Of a stretch of 64,000 nucleotides of DNA, positions 57,307 through 64,000 are shown piece after piece (position 1 is the first letter of the stretch; every line of letters starts with the position of its first letter). The DNA is from Shewanella schlegeliana (GTDB lineage Bacteria; Pseudomonadota; Gammaproteobacteria; Enterobacterales; Shewanellaceae), in contig NZ_JAESVD010000001.1 in the NCBI RefSeq assembly GCF_016765635.1, forward strand, positions 124,001 through 188,000, in the 5' to 3' direction. The notes under the pieces are model-generated. The model had not been told where the DNA came from. It was given only the letters and a program-made list of their open reading frames with translations, and searched no databases. A program made the position numbers and the translations under genes.

Positions 57307-57471
57307 ATGCGTAAGTTATTAGCAGCAGTATTGTTAACACCAATGACGGTAATGGCACATGAGGGCCACGGTGGAGTTGGTTTATTCCACCATTTCGTTG
57401 AGCTTGCACCCGCTATTGCCTTGTTAGCCGTGATTGCTGCAGGCTTCATTTGGGTAAAAAAACGTAAGTAA
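57307..57471 (+). CDS. Small membrane protein with signal sequence, 54 aa
   Basis: The 54 residues start MRKLLAAVLLTPMTVMA, a signal sequence with cleavage probably after AMA-type MA, then a histidine- and glycine-rich segment (HEGHGGVGLFHHF) and a C-terminal membrane helix (APAIALLAVIAAGFIW) ending in VKKRK. AAGGGAAG lies about 7 nt before ATG 57307. The histidine cluster may bind metal; this is inference. It lies alone between iscX and ndk. Confidence 0.65.
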   Translation: MRKLLAAVLLTPMTVMAHEGHGGVGLFHHFVELAPAIALLAVIAAGFIWVKKRK

Positions 57472-57699
57472 CAGACTTTGGTTTGATTGATGTCCATTGT
57501 CATCTAATTGTTTAGCTAATGCTGTTTTATCTGATTTAACAGGTTTTAAATCCGAAAAAGTGTGAGGCAGTCTAGGTTTTTTGGTTTCGATATCGGACTT
57601 ACCTCAACTAGTTTGGGGCTTAAGGGTAGGCAATGGGTCTTTAATTTCGTATAATCCGCGCGAAAATTAAAACCCGTTTATATAAGAAGGAAGCTTTTC

Positions 57700-58131
57700 A
57701 TGGCTATCGAACGTACTTTTTCTATCATTAAGCCTGATGCAGTTGCAAAAAACCACATTGGCGCTATCTACAACCGTTTTGAAACGGCTGGCCTGAAAAT
57801 CATCGCTTCTAAAATGGTTCACCTAAGCCAAGAACAAGCAGAAGGCTTCTACGCTGAGCACAGCGAGCGTCCATTCTTTGGTGCGCTAGTTGCATTTATG
57901 ACTTCAGGTCCTATCTGTGTTCAAGTTTTAGAAGGCGAAAATGCTGTTCTAGCTAACCGTGAAATCATGGGCGCAACGAATCCAGCTGAAGCTGCTCGCG
58001 GTACAATCCGTAGCGATTTCGCTGACAGCATCGATGAGAACGCAGTTCATGGTTCTGATGCAGTAGCCTCTGCAGAGCGCGAAATTGCATACTTCTTCAG
58101 CACTGAAGAGCTATGCCCACGCACTCGTTAA
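57700..58131 (+). CDS. ndk: Nucleoside diphosphate kinase Ndk
   Basis: A 143-residue enzyme that balances nucleoside triphosphates by a ping-pong phosphohistidine mechanism. The active-site histidine is in [10 protein letters not shown]-terminal [12 protein letters not shown] is typical. AAGGAAG precedes ATG 57700. A terminator follows, and a decayed copy of its 3' end and terminator lies just beyond. Confidence 0.96.
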   Translation: MAIERTFSIIKPDAVAKNHIGAIYNRFETAGLKIIASKMVHLSQEQAEGFYAEHSERPFFGALVAFMTSGPICVQVLEGENAVLANREIMGATNPAEAARGTIRSDFADSIDENAVHGSDAVASAEREIAYFFSTEELCPRTR

Positions 58132-58148
58132 TTCGAGAGTGAGGAAAG

Positions 58149-58174
58149 AGGGAGCCGTATGGCTCCTTTTTTTT
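58149..58174 (+). terminator. Terminator after ndk
   Basis: GGAGCC and GGCTCC pair around GTAT, followed by eight T. Confidence 0.92.
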
Positions 58175-58254
58175 GCTTAAAATTTAGTATGTTTAGCATT
58201 TAACGAGTAATGCTTAGCTCATGTTTGCCGCTTAAGGGGAAGAGACAACCTCTT

Positions 58255-58371
58255 TGATAGCATCGATAAGAACGCTGCTCTTCATTGCCAGCGGTTCTGA
58301 TGTTGTAGCATCAGTAGAGCGAGTATGAGAAAAGGGAGCTGTAGGGCTACGCTGTTTTACTCAAAATCTAG
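58255..58371 (+). pseudogene. Decayed duplicate of the ndk 3' end and terminator
   Basis: GATAGCATCGATAAGAACGC (58255-58274) matches ndk at 58024-58043 with two changes, and GGTTCTGATG...GTAGC.TC.G.AGAGCG (58293-58321) matches the histidine region and beyond. The following bases copy the ndk terminator region in degraded form (GGGAGCTGTAGGGCT...TTTT, then CTCAAAATCTAGT as against CTTAAAATTTAGT). The frame is broken. The interval between has a deletion of about 60 bp of the ndk C-terminal codons. It is an old tandem duplication. Confidence 0.75.
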
Positions 58372-58930
58372 TTGCAGAGTTCTATTATCGCCCAGGCTAT
58401 AAGTTGCATAGCCAGTAGAAAACAAGCTGTAGTCTTTAATCGTTTTTACTGAACGGTATCAATTTGTTCCAGTTTGCTATTTTTCGGCTGGCTTAAATCT
58501 TCATAGAGTTTTTCAGTGCTTCCTCCATCTATTGATAGTCTTCGTCGTCTTAAAGCCGTTTACTTTTAAGTCAGTATAGAAGCCTATACTGAAATTTATT
58601 AAGTAAACTCTAATTAATATGTTTATTGAATTAATGAAGAGGGATCTTAAATGACAGAGATGGTTTAGTAATGAGTGGTTCCTCTTTATTACCGGTTTTA
58701 ACAATTTAATTGCTGAGTTCGTTAACTATATAGATTTTGATACATGCTGTAACTCGTGGTTAATATTGTGTTGCATTTTGGTTGTCATTGTATTTGTGTT
58801 GAACTAGTGCGCGATAATAGGCTTTGCTGTTTCTTTATTTAAATTTTAGATGGTTTTTTTATTCTTTTCTCTCTTATTTCTAGTGTCAATTGTTAAATCT
58901 CGCCTTCGTTTTTAATAGTTGGTTTTCAAG

Positions 58931-59056
58931 TGTATCATTTCGTGATACATGTTTTGTTAACAAGTCTGACTTTTTTGGTGTTTTTATATGTTGTTGTTTT
59001 TAAAGTTGTTTTGATGTTTGCTTGTATTTTCCCACCTCTGTTTGTATCAATTGATA
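58931..59056. promoter_or_regulatory. TGTATCA palindromes upstream of the TonB-dependent receptor gene
   Basis: TGTATCATTTCGTGATACA (58931-58949) is a perfect dyad. A second site, TGTATCAATTGATA, lies at 59043-59056. The shared half-site TGTATCA suggests one regulator binding twice upstream of the gene. The regulator is unknown. Confidence 0.5.
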
Positions 59057-59085
59057 TCTTTTTGGTTATTTTTATGTGATATCGG

Positions 59086-59114
59086 TTGACTTAAAAGTTA
59101 AATTTAAACAGTAT
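59086..59114 (+). promoter_or_regulatory. Candidate promoter of the TonB-dependent receptor
   Basis: TTGACT (59086-59091), a 17-bp spacer and CAGTAT (59109-59114), 90 bp before the start codon and downstream of the palindromes. Confidence 0.4.
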
Positions 59115-59203
59115 TTATTGCGAAGTGTTTAACTTCCTTTTAAAGAATAAAAAATAAATATAACTATTCCGGCATTTTAAAAGCGGAATATGAGGGGATA
59201 AAT

Positions 59204-61924
59204 ATGAACTCTGTAACCTTAACCGCAAAAGCAGTACGTCGTAGCTTTATAGCAGCTGCCGCGACAAGTGTTGCTTTATCCGGGTTTGCATTTGCAGAAG
59301 AAGCTGCAGATGAAAAAGTAGAACGCATCGAAGTAACTGGTTCGCGTATTAAACAAGTTGATATGGAAACTGTTTCACCAGTTACAGTAATCAGTGCCGC
59401 TGATATTGCAATGACGGGTGAAAAAACGGTTGCAGACGTTTTAAATAACTCTGCAGTAAATAGCTTTGGTTCATGGCGTGGTATGTCTGGTTACGGCGCA
59501 GGCGGTAGCGCAACGAGCAGTGTTAACCTTCGTGGTCTTGGCGCTTCTGCAACTCTTGTTTTACTAGATGGTCGTCGTATGCCTGGTACTAGCTCAAGCT
59601 CTGGTGCTGTTGCTGATACTTCGCAAATCCCAATGGCAATTGTTGAACGAATTGAAATTCTTCGTGATGGTGCATCGGCGGTTTATGGTTCAGATGCGGT
59701 TGCTGGTGTAATTAACATTATCACTAAGAAAGATTTTGATGGTGTTCAATTGGACTTTAGTACTGAACAACCAACGATTGAAGGTGGCGATGCTAATCGT
59801 TTCTCATTAGCGACGGGTTTTAACACTGATAAAGGTAACATCACTTTCACTTATGAGTATTACGATACCAAGCATGTGATGGACCGTGATGTTTGGGATT
59901 TAAATGACCCAACTTACAGTGATTATAGCTCTTTCAGTTCAGTGCCTAATGGTTACTATGATACTGGAGTTCAAAAAGTTGATGGCGATGGTAACCCTAT
60001 CTTCAACGATGACGGTACTCCAAGCAACATTTATGATTTCTATTCAAATTCACAGATGTGTTCAGAGACTGAAAATGTTGCAGATGGAACTGACGGTGAA
60101 AACAATGGCCGTTGTTTCTACAGCTATGGTGAAGTAACTAAATTATTTGGTGATGTAACACGTAACTCATTTATGACTAACTATAGTTATGAACTCACTG
60201 AAAATATTCAGTTCCGTGGGCGTGGTTCAGCATCATTCACTGAAACCCATACACGTTATGCTGGTACGCCTGTATCGACAAATTACCCTATTATGGATGC
60301 TGACAATCAGTACAATCCTACTGGCGCAGACATGAAAATTTACATGCGTTCAGTTCAGATTGGTGAGCGTGATACCCTAACTGAAACGGATAACTTCGAT
60401 ATCTTAGGCGGGTTGGTTGGTTTTAGTGATGTGGGTAATGGTTTAGATTGGGAAGTTAATCTACAGCACTCAGCTTCTACAACGAATTCATTCAACTATA
60501 ACTTGATCAATGACAACATAATCCAGAGTGAAATTGATACGGGTGAGTATGACATCTTTAACACTCAAGGTTTAGCATATGATGAGTGGGAAAGACAGAT
60601 GGCTGGTCTTTATGGCGCCGCTGCACATACAGGTGTTTATCAGGGTAAATTTGAAAGTACACAAATTGATGGTCTTGCCTCAACGCTGATTTTTGAAAAT
60701 GATGCTGTTTCATTAGCCATGGTTGCTGGTGCCGAATATGAAATGATTAACTTTAAGCAAACCAGTGATCCTGAGTCTGCTGCGGGGATCATCTCTGGTG
60801 GCTCTGGGGGTGACGATGTTGACGCAACACGTGACCGTACCGCTGGGTATGTAGAATTCCAAATGGGTCTACCTGCAGATGTTGAGCTATCTGCAGCAGT
60901 ACGTTATGAGCGTTATGAGCAAGAAGGTAGCTTGACTGGTCCTGAGGGGTTAGTGACAGAATCTTCGACTTTCGATGCGGTAGTACCTAAATTTGGTCTA
61001 AGCTGGCGTCCAGTTGATTCATTGCTACTTCGTGCAAGTTATGGTGACTCTTTCCGCGCACCAAACATGGGCGAGATGTTCTCATCTAAATCACTTAGCT
61101 TCGAAAGCGGTTATGATCCAGTTTGGTGTGGTGCTAACGGTGATGCTGCTGACCCAGATTACTGTTCACCAACTAACCAATATAAGACGTGGTACGGTGG
61201 TAACGCAGATCTAGAAGCCGAAGAAGGTAACTCGTTAACGCTTGGTGGTGTTTGGAACGTAACCGATGAATGGAATATTGAACTTTCTTACTACTCCATC
61301 GTTTATGATAATAAGATCGAATCAGTGGGTATTGATGATCTTTTATATGATGAGCAGATTAATGGTAGCTCTGATAAAATTCATCGTGGAGCCGACGGTA
61401 AGATTGAGTACATTGAAGCGGGTGTAGAAAATATCGCTTCTGTTGAGACTTCAGGTCTCGATTTTGTCACAGCGTACAACCTTGAAACAGGTTTTGGTGA
61501 TTTCAACTTCAAGCTGGACGTTTCACATGTAATGGCATTTGATAAGCAAGCTGATGCGACATCTGAAATGGTTGAGTATGCAGGTAGTCAGGACTACCCT
61601 GACTGGCGTGGTAACTTTGTTGCTAGCTGGTACTTGAATGACTTCAATGCAGCCTGGACCACTGTATATATCGGTAGTCAATCAGGGCAAGACCTACGTG
61701 ATGAAGGGTATGACTACATCATTGACGTACCAAGCTACATGAAGCACAACTTCCAAGTGGGTTACACGCATGATTGGAATGGTAGCATCACCGTAGGTGT
61801 GAACAATATCTTTGATGAAGAGGCGCCAAGCTGGTATGACTTCGCAGGCTACCGTGACACGAATACGGGCCTATATGATGTATTGGGTCGTACTTATTAC
61901 CTAAGATTGAACCAGAAGTTCTAA
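59204..61924 (+). CDS. TonB-dependent outer-membrane receptor
   Basis: A 906-residue receptor with a signal peptide ending near residue 31 (LSGFAFA/EEA), a plug domain (about 45-175) with VEVTGSRI-type VERIEVTGSRIKQVD, VNLRGLG, LLDGRRM and ERIEILRDGASAVYGSDAVAGVINI, then a 22-strand barrel ending in the aromatic C terminus YLRLNQKF. It imports a ligand across the outer membrane using TonB energy. The ligand cannot be told; such receptors in this group often handle peptides or carbohydrates. It is monocistronic with a strong terminator. Confidence 0.92.
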   Translation: MNSVTLTAKAVRRSFIAAAATSVALSGFAFAEEAADEKVERIEVTGSRIKQVDMETVSPVTVISAADIAMTGEKTVADVLNNSAVNSFGSWRGMSGYGAGGSATSSVNLRGLGASATLVLLDGRRMPGTSSSSGAVADTSQIPMAIVERIEILRDGASAVYGSDAVAGVINIITKKDFDGVQLDFSTEQPTIEGGDANRFSLATGFNTDKGNITFTYEYYDTKHVMDRDVWDLNDPTYSDYSSFSSVPNGYYDTGVQKVDGDGNPIFNDDGTPSNIYDFYSNSQMCSETENVADGTDGENNGRCFYSYGEVTKLFGDVTRNSFMTNYSYELTENIQFRGRGSASFTETHTRYAGTPVSTNYPIMDADNQYNPTGADMKIYMRSVQIGERDTLTETDNFDILGGLVGFSDVGNGLDWEVNLQHSASTTNSFNYNLINDNIIQSEIDTGEYDIFNTQGLAYDEWERQMAGLYGAAAHTGVYQGKFESTQIDGLASTLIFENDAVSLAMVAGAEYEMINFKQTSDPESAAGIISGGSGGDDVDATRDRTAGYVEFQMGLPADVELSAAVRYERYEQEGSLTGPEGLVTESSTFDAVVPKFGLSWRPVDSLLLRASYGDSFRAPNMGEMFSSKSLSFESGYDPVWCGANGDAADPDYCSPTNQYKTWYGGNADLEAEEGNSLTLGGVWNVTDEWNIELSYYSIVYDNKIESVGIDDLLYDEQINGSSDKIHRGADGKIEYIEAGVENIASVETSGLDFVTAYNLETGFGDFNFKLDVSHVMAFDKQADATSEMVEYAGSQDYPDWRGNFVASWYLNDFNAAWTTVYIGSQSGQDLRDEGYDYIIDVPSYMKHNFQVGYTHDWNGSITVGVNNIFDEEAPSWYDFAGYRDTNTGLYDVLGRTYYLRLNQKF

Positions 61925-61953
61925 CCTTAGTTCGGTAATGCAACTTAGATAAT

Positions 61954-61985
61954 AAAAAACCTCCGCAAGTCGGAGGTTTTTTTTA
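61954..61985 (+). terminator. Terminator after the TonB-dependent receptor
   Basis: AAAACCTCCG and CGGAGGTTTT pair around CAAGT, with a T-run. Confidence 0.93.
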
Positions 61986-62404
61986 TGGGAAAAATTAAAT
62001 ATCCCTTAGAGACATTTTGTTCATTAAGTCATGCATTCTGGTTTTGGGATACTGGGAGCAGAGCTCTAGTGTGGATTACTAGTCAACGAAATTTTTTAAA
62101 TGTGCCTAGATGATGAGTCAACGAAGATGTGTCCTTACTTTAAATGTGGATATAGGTCACAAAAATCAATAATAAAAATGTGTTAACTCCCATAAGCGTT
62201 TTGTGTTTCCTTTTCAGCATGGTTGCGGTTCTCACTCAAAAATTAATCAGTTAGATAAGCGTTTTACATCATAGTTATTCGCTTCACTTATGGTTTGGGC
62301 GTTTGCTTATTTGTCACAATGCCCCGCTTTATATAGATGAAATATATAAGGTTTAGCTCTTATATTTTGTTTAAAACTGCAAGTTCTTATGGGGGAGAAT
62401 TGAG
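61986..62404. other. Intergenic region before the OmpA-family gene
   Basis: About 420 bp, AT-rich. An imperfect direct repeat of AGTCAACGA at about 62082 and 62116 is visible. No gene or clear operator is supported. Confidence 0.45.
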
Positions 62405-63472
62405 ATGAAAAGAACTAGAAGTAGAGTGTTATTGGTCAGCTTGCTGCCAATCATGCCCGTATTTGCAGCTAATGCTGATTTACCTACAGACTCAAATACT
62501 AATATTAGCAACACTAGCTCATTTGCACCTGTTGAAACGCCGAATTGGTATGTAGGTGCTAGAGGTGGATTCTCTGAATTTCACGGTGCCTGTGCTAAAA
62601 ATGCCATCGACTGCGATGATAACTCTATGGGTTACGGACTATATGGTGGTTATCAATTTAATGACTGGTTTGCGCTTGAAGCTGGGGCTACCAATTACGG
62701 CACGATATCGGCGCTATATCAAGGGGGCTACACCAAGGCGAATATGTCTGGTGCAGAGCTAACGGCTAAGTTTTCATATGGCTTAACCGAGCGAGTAGCA
62801 CTATATGCTCGATTAGGTGGAGCTTATAAATATATTGATAGAGAAACGTCATGGGCGGGTGACTCAAAACCATCTGGTTGGGGGCTAACAACCGCAGTCG
62901 GGCTTGATTATAAGTTAACTAAGCGTTTATCGGCTCGAGCGGAGTACCAATTTATTGGTGACGCAAATGATAATCGCGGATCTTCAGACGCTTACTTTGG
63001 TTCGCTAGGCCTAACCTATCGCTTTGGCTCCGCTGCAAGAGCTACCACAAGTGCCACCGTAAAAACCATTCCTGCAGTAATTACACCAGATGCAAAATCT
63101 GTTGTGCCTGCCACTGTGATGCGTGTTTTATTGGACGCAGACTTTGACTCTACATCGTTCCATGACAAGTCGAATGAGTTGCCACCACTAATTGAAAAAG
63201 CCAAACAAACTCAAGTAACGGTTGTGATCACGGGTAATGCCGACAGTAAAGGTGCCATGGGGTATAACCAAACCTTATCAGAGAAGCGTGCGCAAGCTGT
63301 TGGCGATCATTTAATTTCAAAAGGTGTTGATGCCGAGCTTATTACTGTCCGAGGTAACGGCGAGCTTAGACCCAAAGCGAGTAATGACACGGCGCAGGGA
63401 AGGGCATTGAACAGAAAAACAGAGGTAGAGTTTAAGTCTAAAGCACAGGTTTATATTGGAGAGCCACAATGA
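62405..63472 (+). CDS. OmpA-family outer-membrane protein
   Basis: A 355-residue protein with a signal peptide (about residues 1-22), an N-terminal eight-strand OmpA-type beta-barrel (about 40-205; WYVGARGGFSEFHGA, GLTYRFGS), a short linker and a C-terminal OmpA domain (about 235-350; NADSKGAMGYNQTLSEKRA) that binds peptidoglycan. Its stop overlaps the start of the next gene (ATGA), so an operon with the lipoprotein gene is likely. GGGGGA lies before ATG 62405. Confidence 0.92.
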   Translation: MKRTRSRVLLVSLLPIMPVFAANADLPTDSNTNISNTSSFAPVETPNWYVGARGGFSEFHGACAKNAIDCDDNSMGYGLYGGYQFNDWFALEAGATNYGTISALYQGGYTKANMSGAELTAKFSYGLTERVALYARLGGAYKYIDRETSWAGDSKPSGWGLTTAVGLDYKLTKRLSARAEYQFIGDANDNRGSSDAYFGSLGLTYRFGSAARATTSATVKTIPAVITPDAKSVVPATVMRVLLDADFDSTSFHDKSNELPPLIEKAKQTQVTVVITGNADSKGAMGYNQTLSEKRAQAVGDHLISKGVDAELITVRGNGELRPKASNDTAQGRALNRKTEVEFKSKAQVYIGEPQ

Positions 63473-64000
63473 AACGATTAATGCAATTTTTTTCGCTGAT
63501 GCTTATAGCAGTGTTAACCCTAACTGCATGCGGTAGCGATGATAAAGGGTTAGTCACTGGGCCGAATGACCCCACAATTGTGAGCTTACAAGTTACGCCA
63601 GCTGTAGTACAAAGCCCGGCAGGTTTAAGTTTGCAATACAAAGCATTGGCTAAGATGAGTGATAACTCAGTCATTGATGTAACCACTGACAAAATACTTT
63701 CTTGGAGCAGCAGCGACAGCAATATTGTAACCATTGATACCGATACGGGCATCGCAACAGGTGTTGCAGTCGGTACCGTCACCATTACAGCCTCGGGTAA
63801 TGCGAATGGAGCCGAGTTTAGTGCGTCAGCAAAGCTGACCGTAACGGATGCCACGGTAACAAGCCTGCAAGTTACGCCGCTTGATGCCACTGTGGTGGCT
63901 GGATTGGAGCAAGCCTTTACAGCGCAAGCGTTAATGTCTGACTCTAGTGTGCTAGATGTAACCACCGATAGTGCATTGTCGTGGAGCAGTAGCGACAGCA
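63469..64000 (+). CDS. Ig-like (BIG2) repeat lipoprotein, truncated at right edge
   Basis: The first 177 codons of a gene that runs off the window. The N terminus is a lipoprotein signal (LTLTACGSDD; lipobox LTAC, residue about 19), followed by BIG2-type Ig-like repeats with SLQVTP, SWSSSDSNIVTID and GVAVGTVTITA. One repeat of about 93 residues is complete and the second begins with the same SLQVTP. The full protein is probably long and exposed at the surface. It overlaps the OmpA-family stop in ATGA. Confidence 0.88.
   Translation, partial: MKRLMQFFSLMLIAVLTLTACGSDDKGLVTGPNDPTIVSLQVTPAVVQSPAGLSLQYKALAKMSDNSVIDVTTDKILSWSSSDSNIVTIDTDTGIATGVAVGTVTITASGNANGAEFSASAKLTVTDATVTSLQVTPLDATVVAGLEQAFTAQALMSDSSVLDVTTDSALSWSSSDS

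Larger units (their letters stand above)
58372..59203. other. Long AT-rich region before the TonB-dependent receptor
   Basis: About 830 bp with no credible gene; a minus-strand 63-codon frame has no supporting signal. It contains repeated TGTATCA palindromes and a possible promoter, described separately. Confidence 0.5.

Noticed and set aside
57270..57503. 77-codon minus-strand frame
   Set aside because: It mirrors the small membrane-protein gene at 57307, which has a ribosome-binding site and signal sequence.
63438..63965. 175-codon minus-strand frame
   Set aside because: It is the reverse of the Ig-repeat lipoprotein gene; long antisense frames are common over such repeats.

Overview
The window looks like a chromosomal segment of a marine gammaproteobacterium, most probably Shewanella. 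This rests on gene content and order (galE-galU, then phhA-phhB-tyrR-fahA-maiA; queA-tgt-yajC-secD-secF; suhB/trmJ-cysE-iscR-iscS-iscU-iscA-hscB-hscA-fdx), a large TonB-dependent receptor, and moderate GC. The genus is inferred from memory of such genomes and the species was not determined. Almost all genes are ordinary core or near-core genes. I see no prophage, IS transposase, CRISPR array, integron or defence island.

Layout. 1-7.3 kb: cysQ, a Mak-type ROK kinase, an ElyC-like DUF218 protein, a DUF2982-like membrane protein, bactofilin, NapF, galE and galU, interspersed with three copies of a CTAG-rich repeat. 7.8-12.9 kb: aromatic amino-acid degradation (phhA, phhB, tyrR, fahA, maiA) with TyrR-box-like and CRP-like sites. 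12.9-16.3 kb: an 86-bp tandem repeat derived from the 3' end of a LysR gene, the LysR gene, a divergent YnfM-like MFS gene and three tRNA-Val genes. 16.9-20.2 kb: gltX and a tRNA-Ala/Glu cluster with a rearranged tRNA-Glu copy, then a structured MITE-like element. 20.2-34.3 kb: ABC exporter, Ada-AlkA fusion plus Ogt, DEAD-box helicase, phosphatase, phospholipase D lipoprotein, cheV, sstT, a GH109-type protein, rluA and acpH. 34.4-40 kb: queA, tgt, yajC, secD, secF. 40.2-49.2 kb: small genes, a siroheme dehydrogenase, yaeQ, a CstA/BtsT-like transporter with its LytTR/LytS two-component system, yecH, a PilZ protein, psiE and suhB. 49.3-58.1 kb: trmJ, cysE, the isc operon with two abutting IscR type 1 sites, a detached iscX and ndk. 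58.2-64 kb: a decayed ndk fragment, a TonB-dependent receptor, and an OmpA-family gene overlapping a truncated Ig-like-repeat lipoprotein gene.

How the genes work together. PhhA/PhhB convert phenylalanine to tyrosine, and FahA/MaiA finish homogentisate breakdown; HppD and HmgA are not in the window. TyrR lies in the middle with candidate boxes on both sides. The BtsS/BtsR-like pair is followed by its likely target, a CstA-family transporter, whose upstream region carries three direct repeats matching the BtsR (YehT) motif. The isc genes form a complete Fe-S assembly pathway controlled by IscR.

The most unusual signals are non-coding: the CTAG-rich repeat family hugging stop codons, the LysR-tail tandem repeat, a rearranged tRNA-Glu, the nested-hairpin MITE, and the decayed duplicate of the ndk 3' end with its terminator. 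I did not find a clearly novel multi-gene system.
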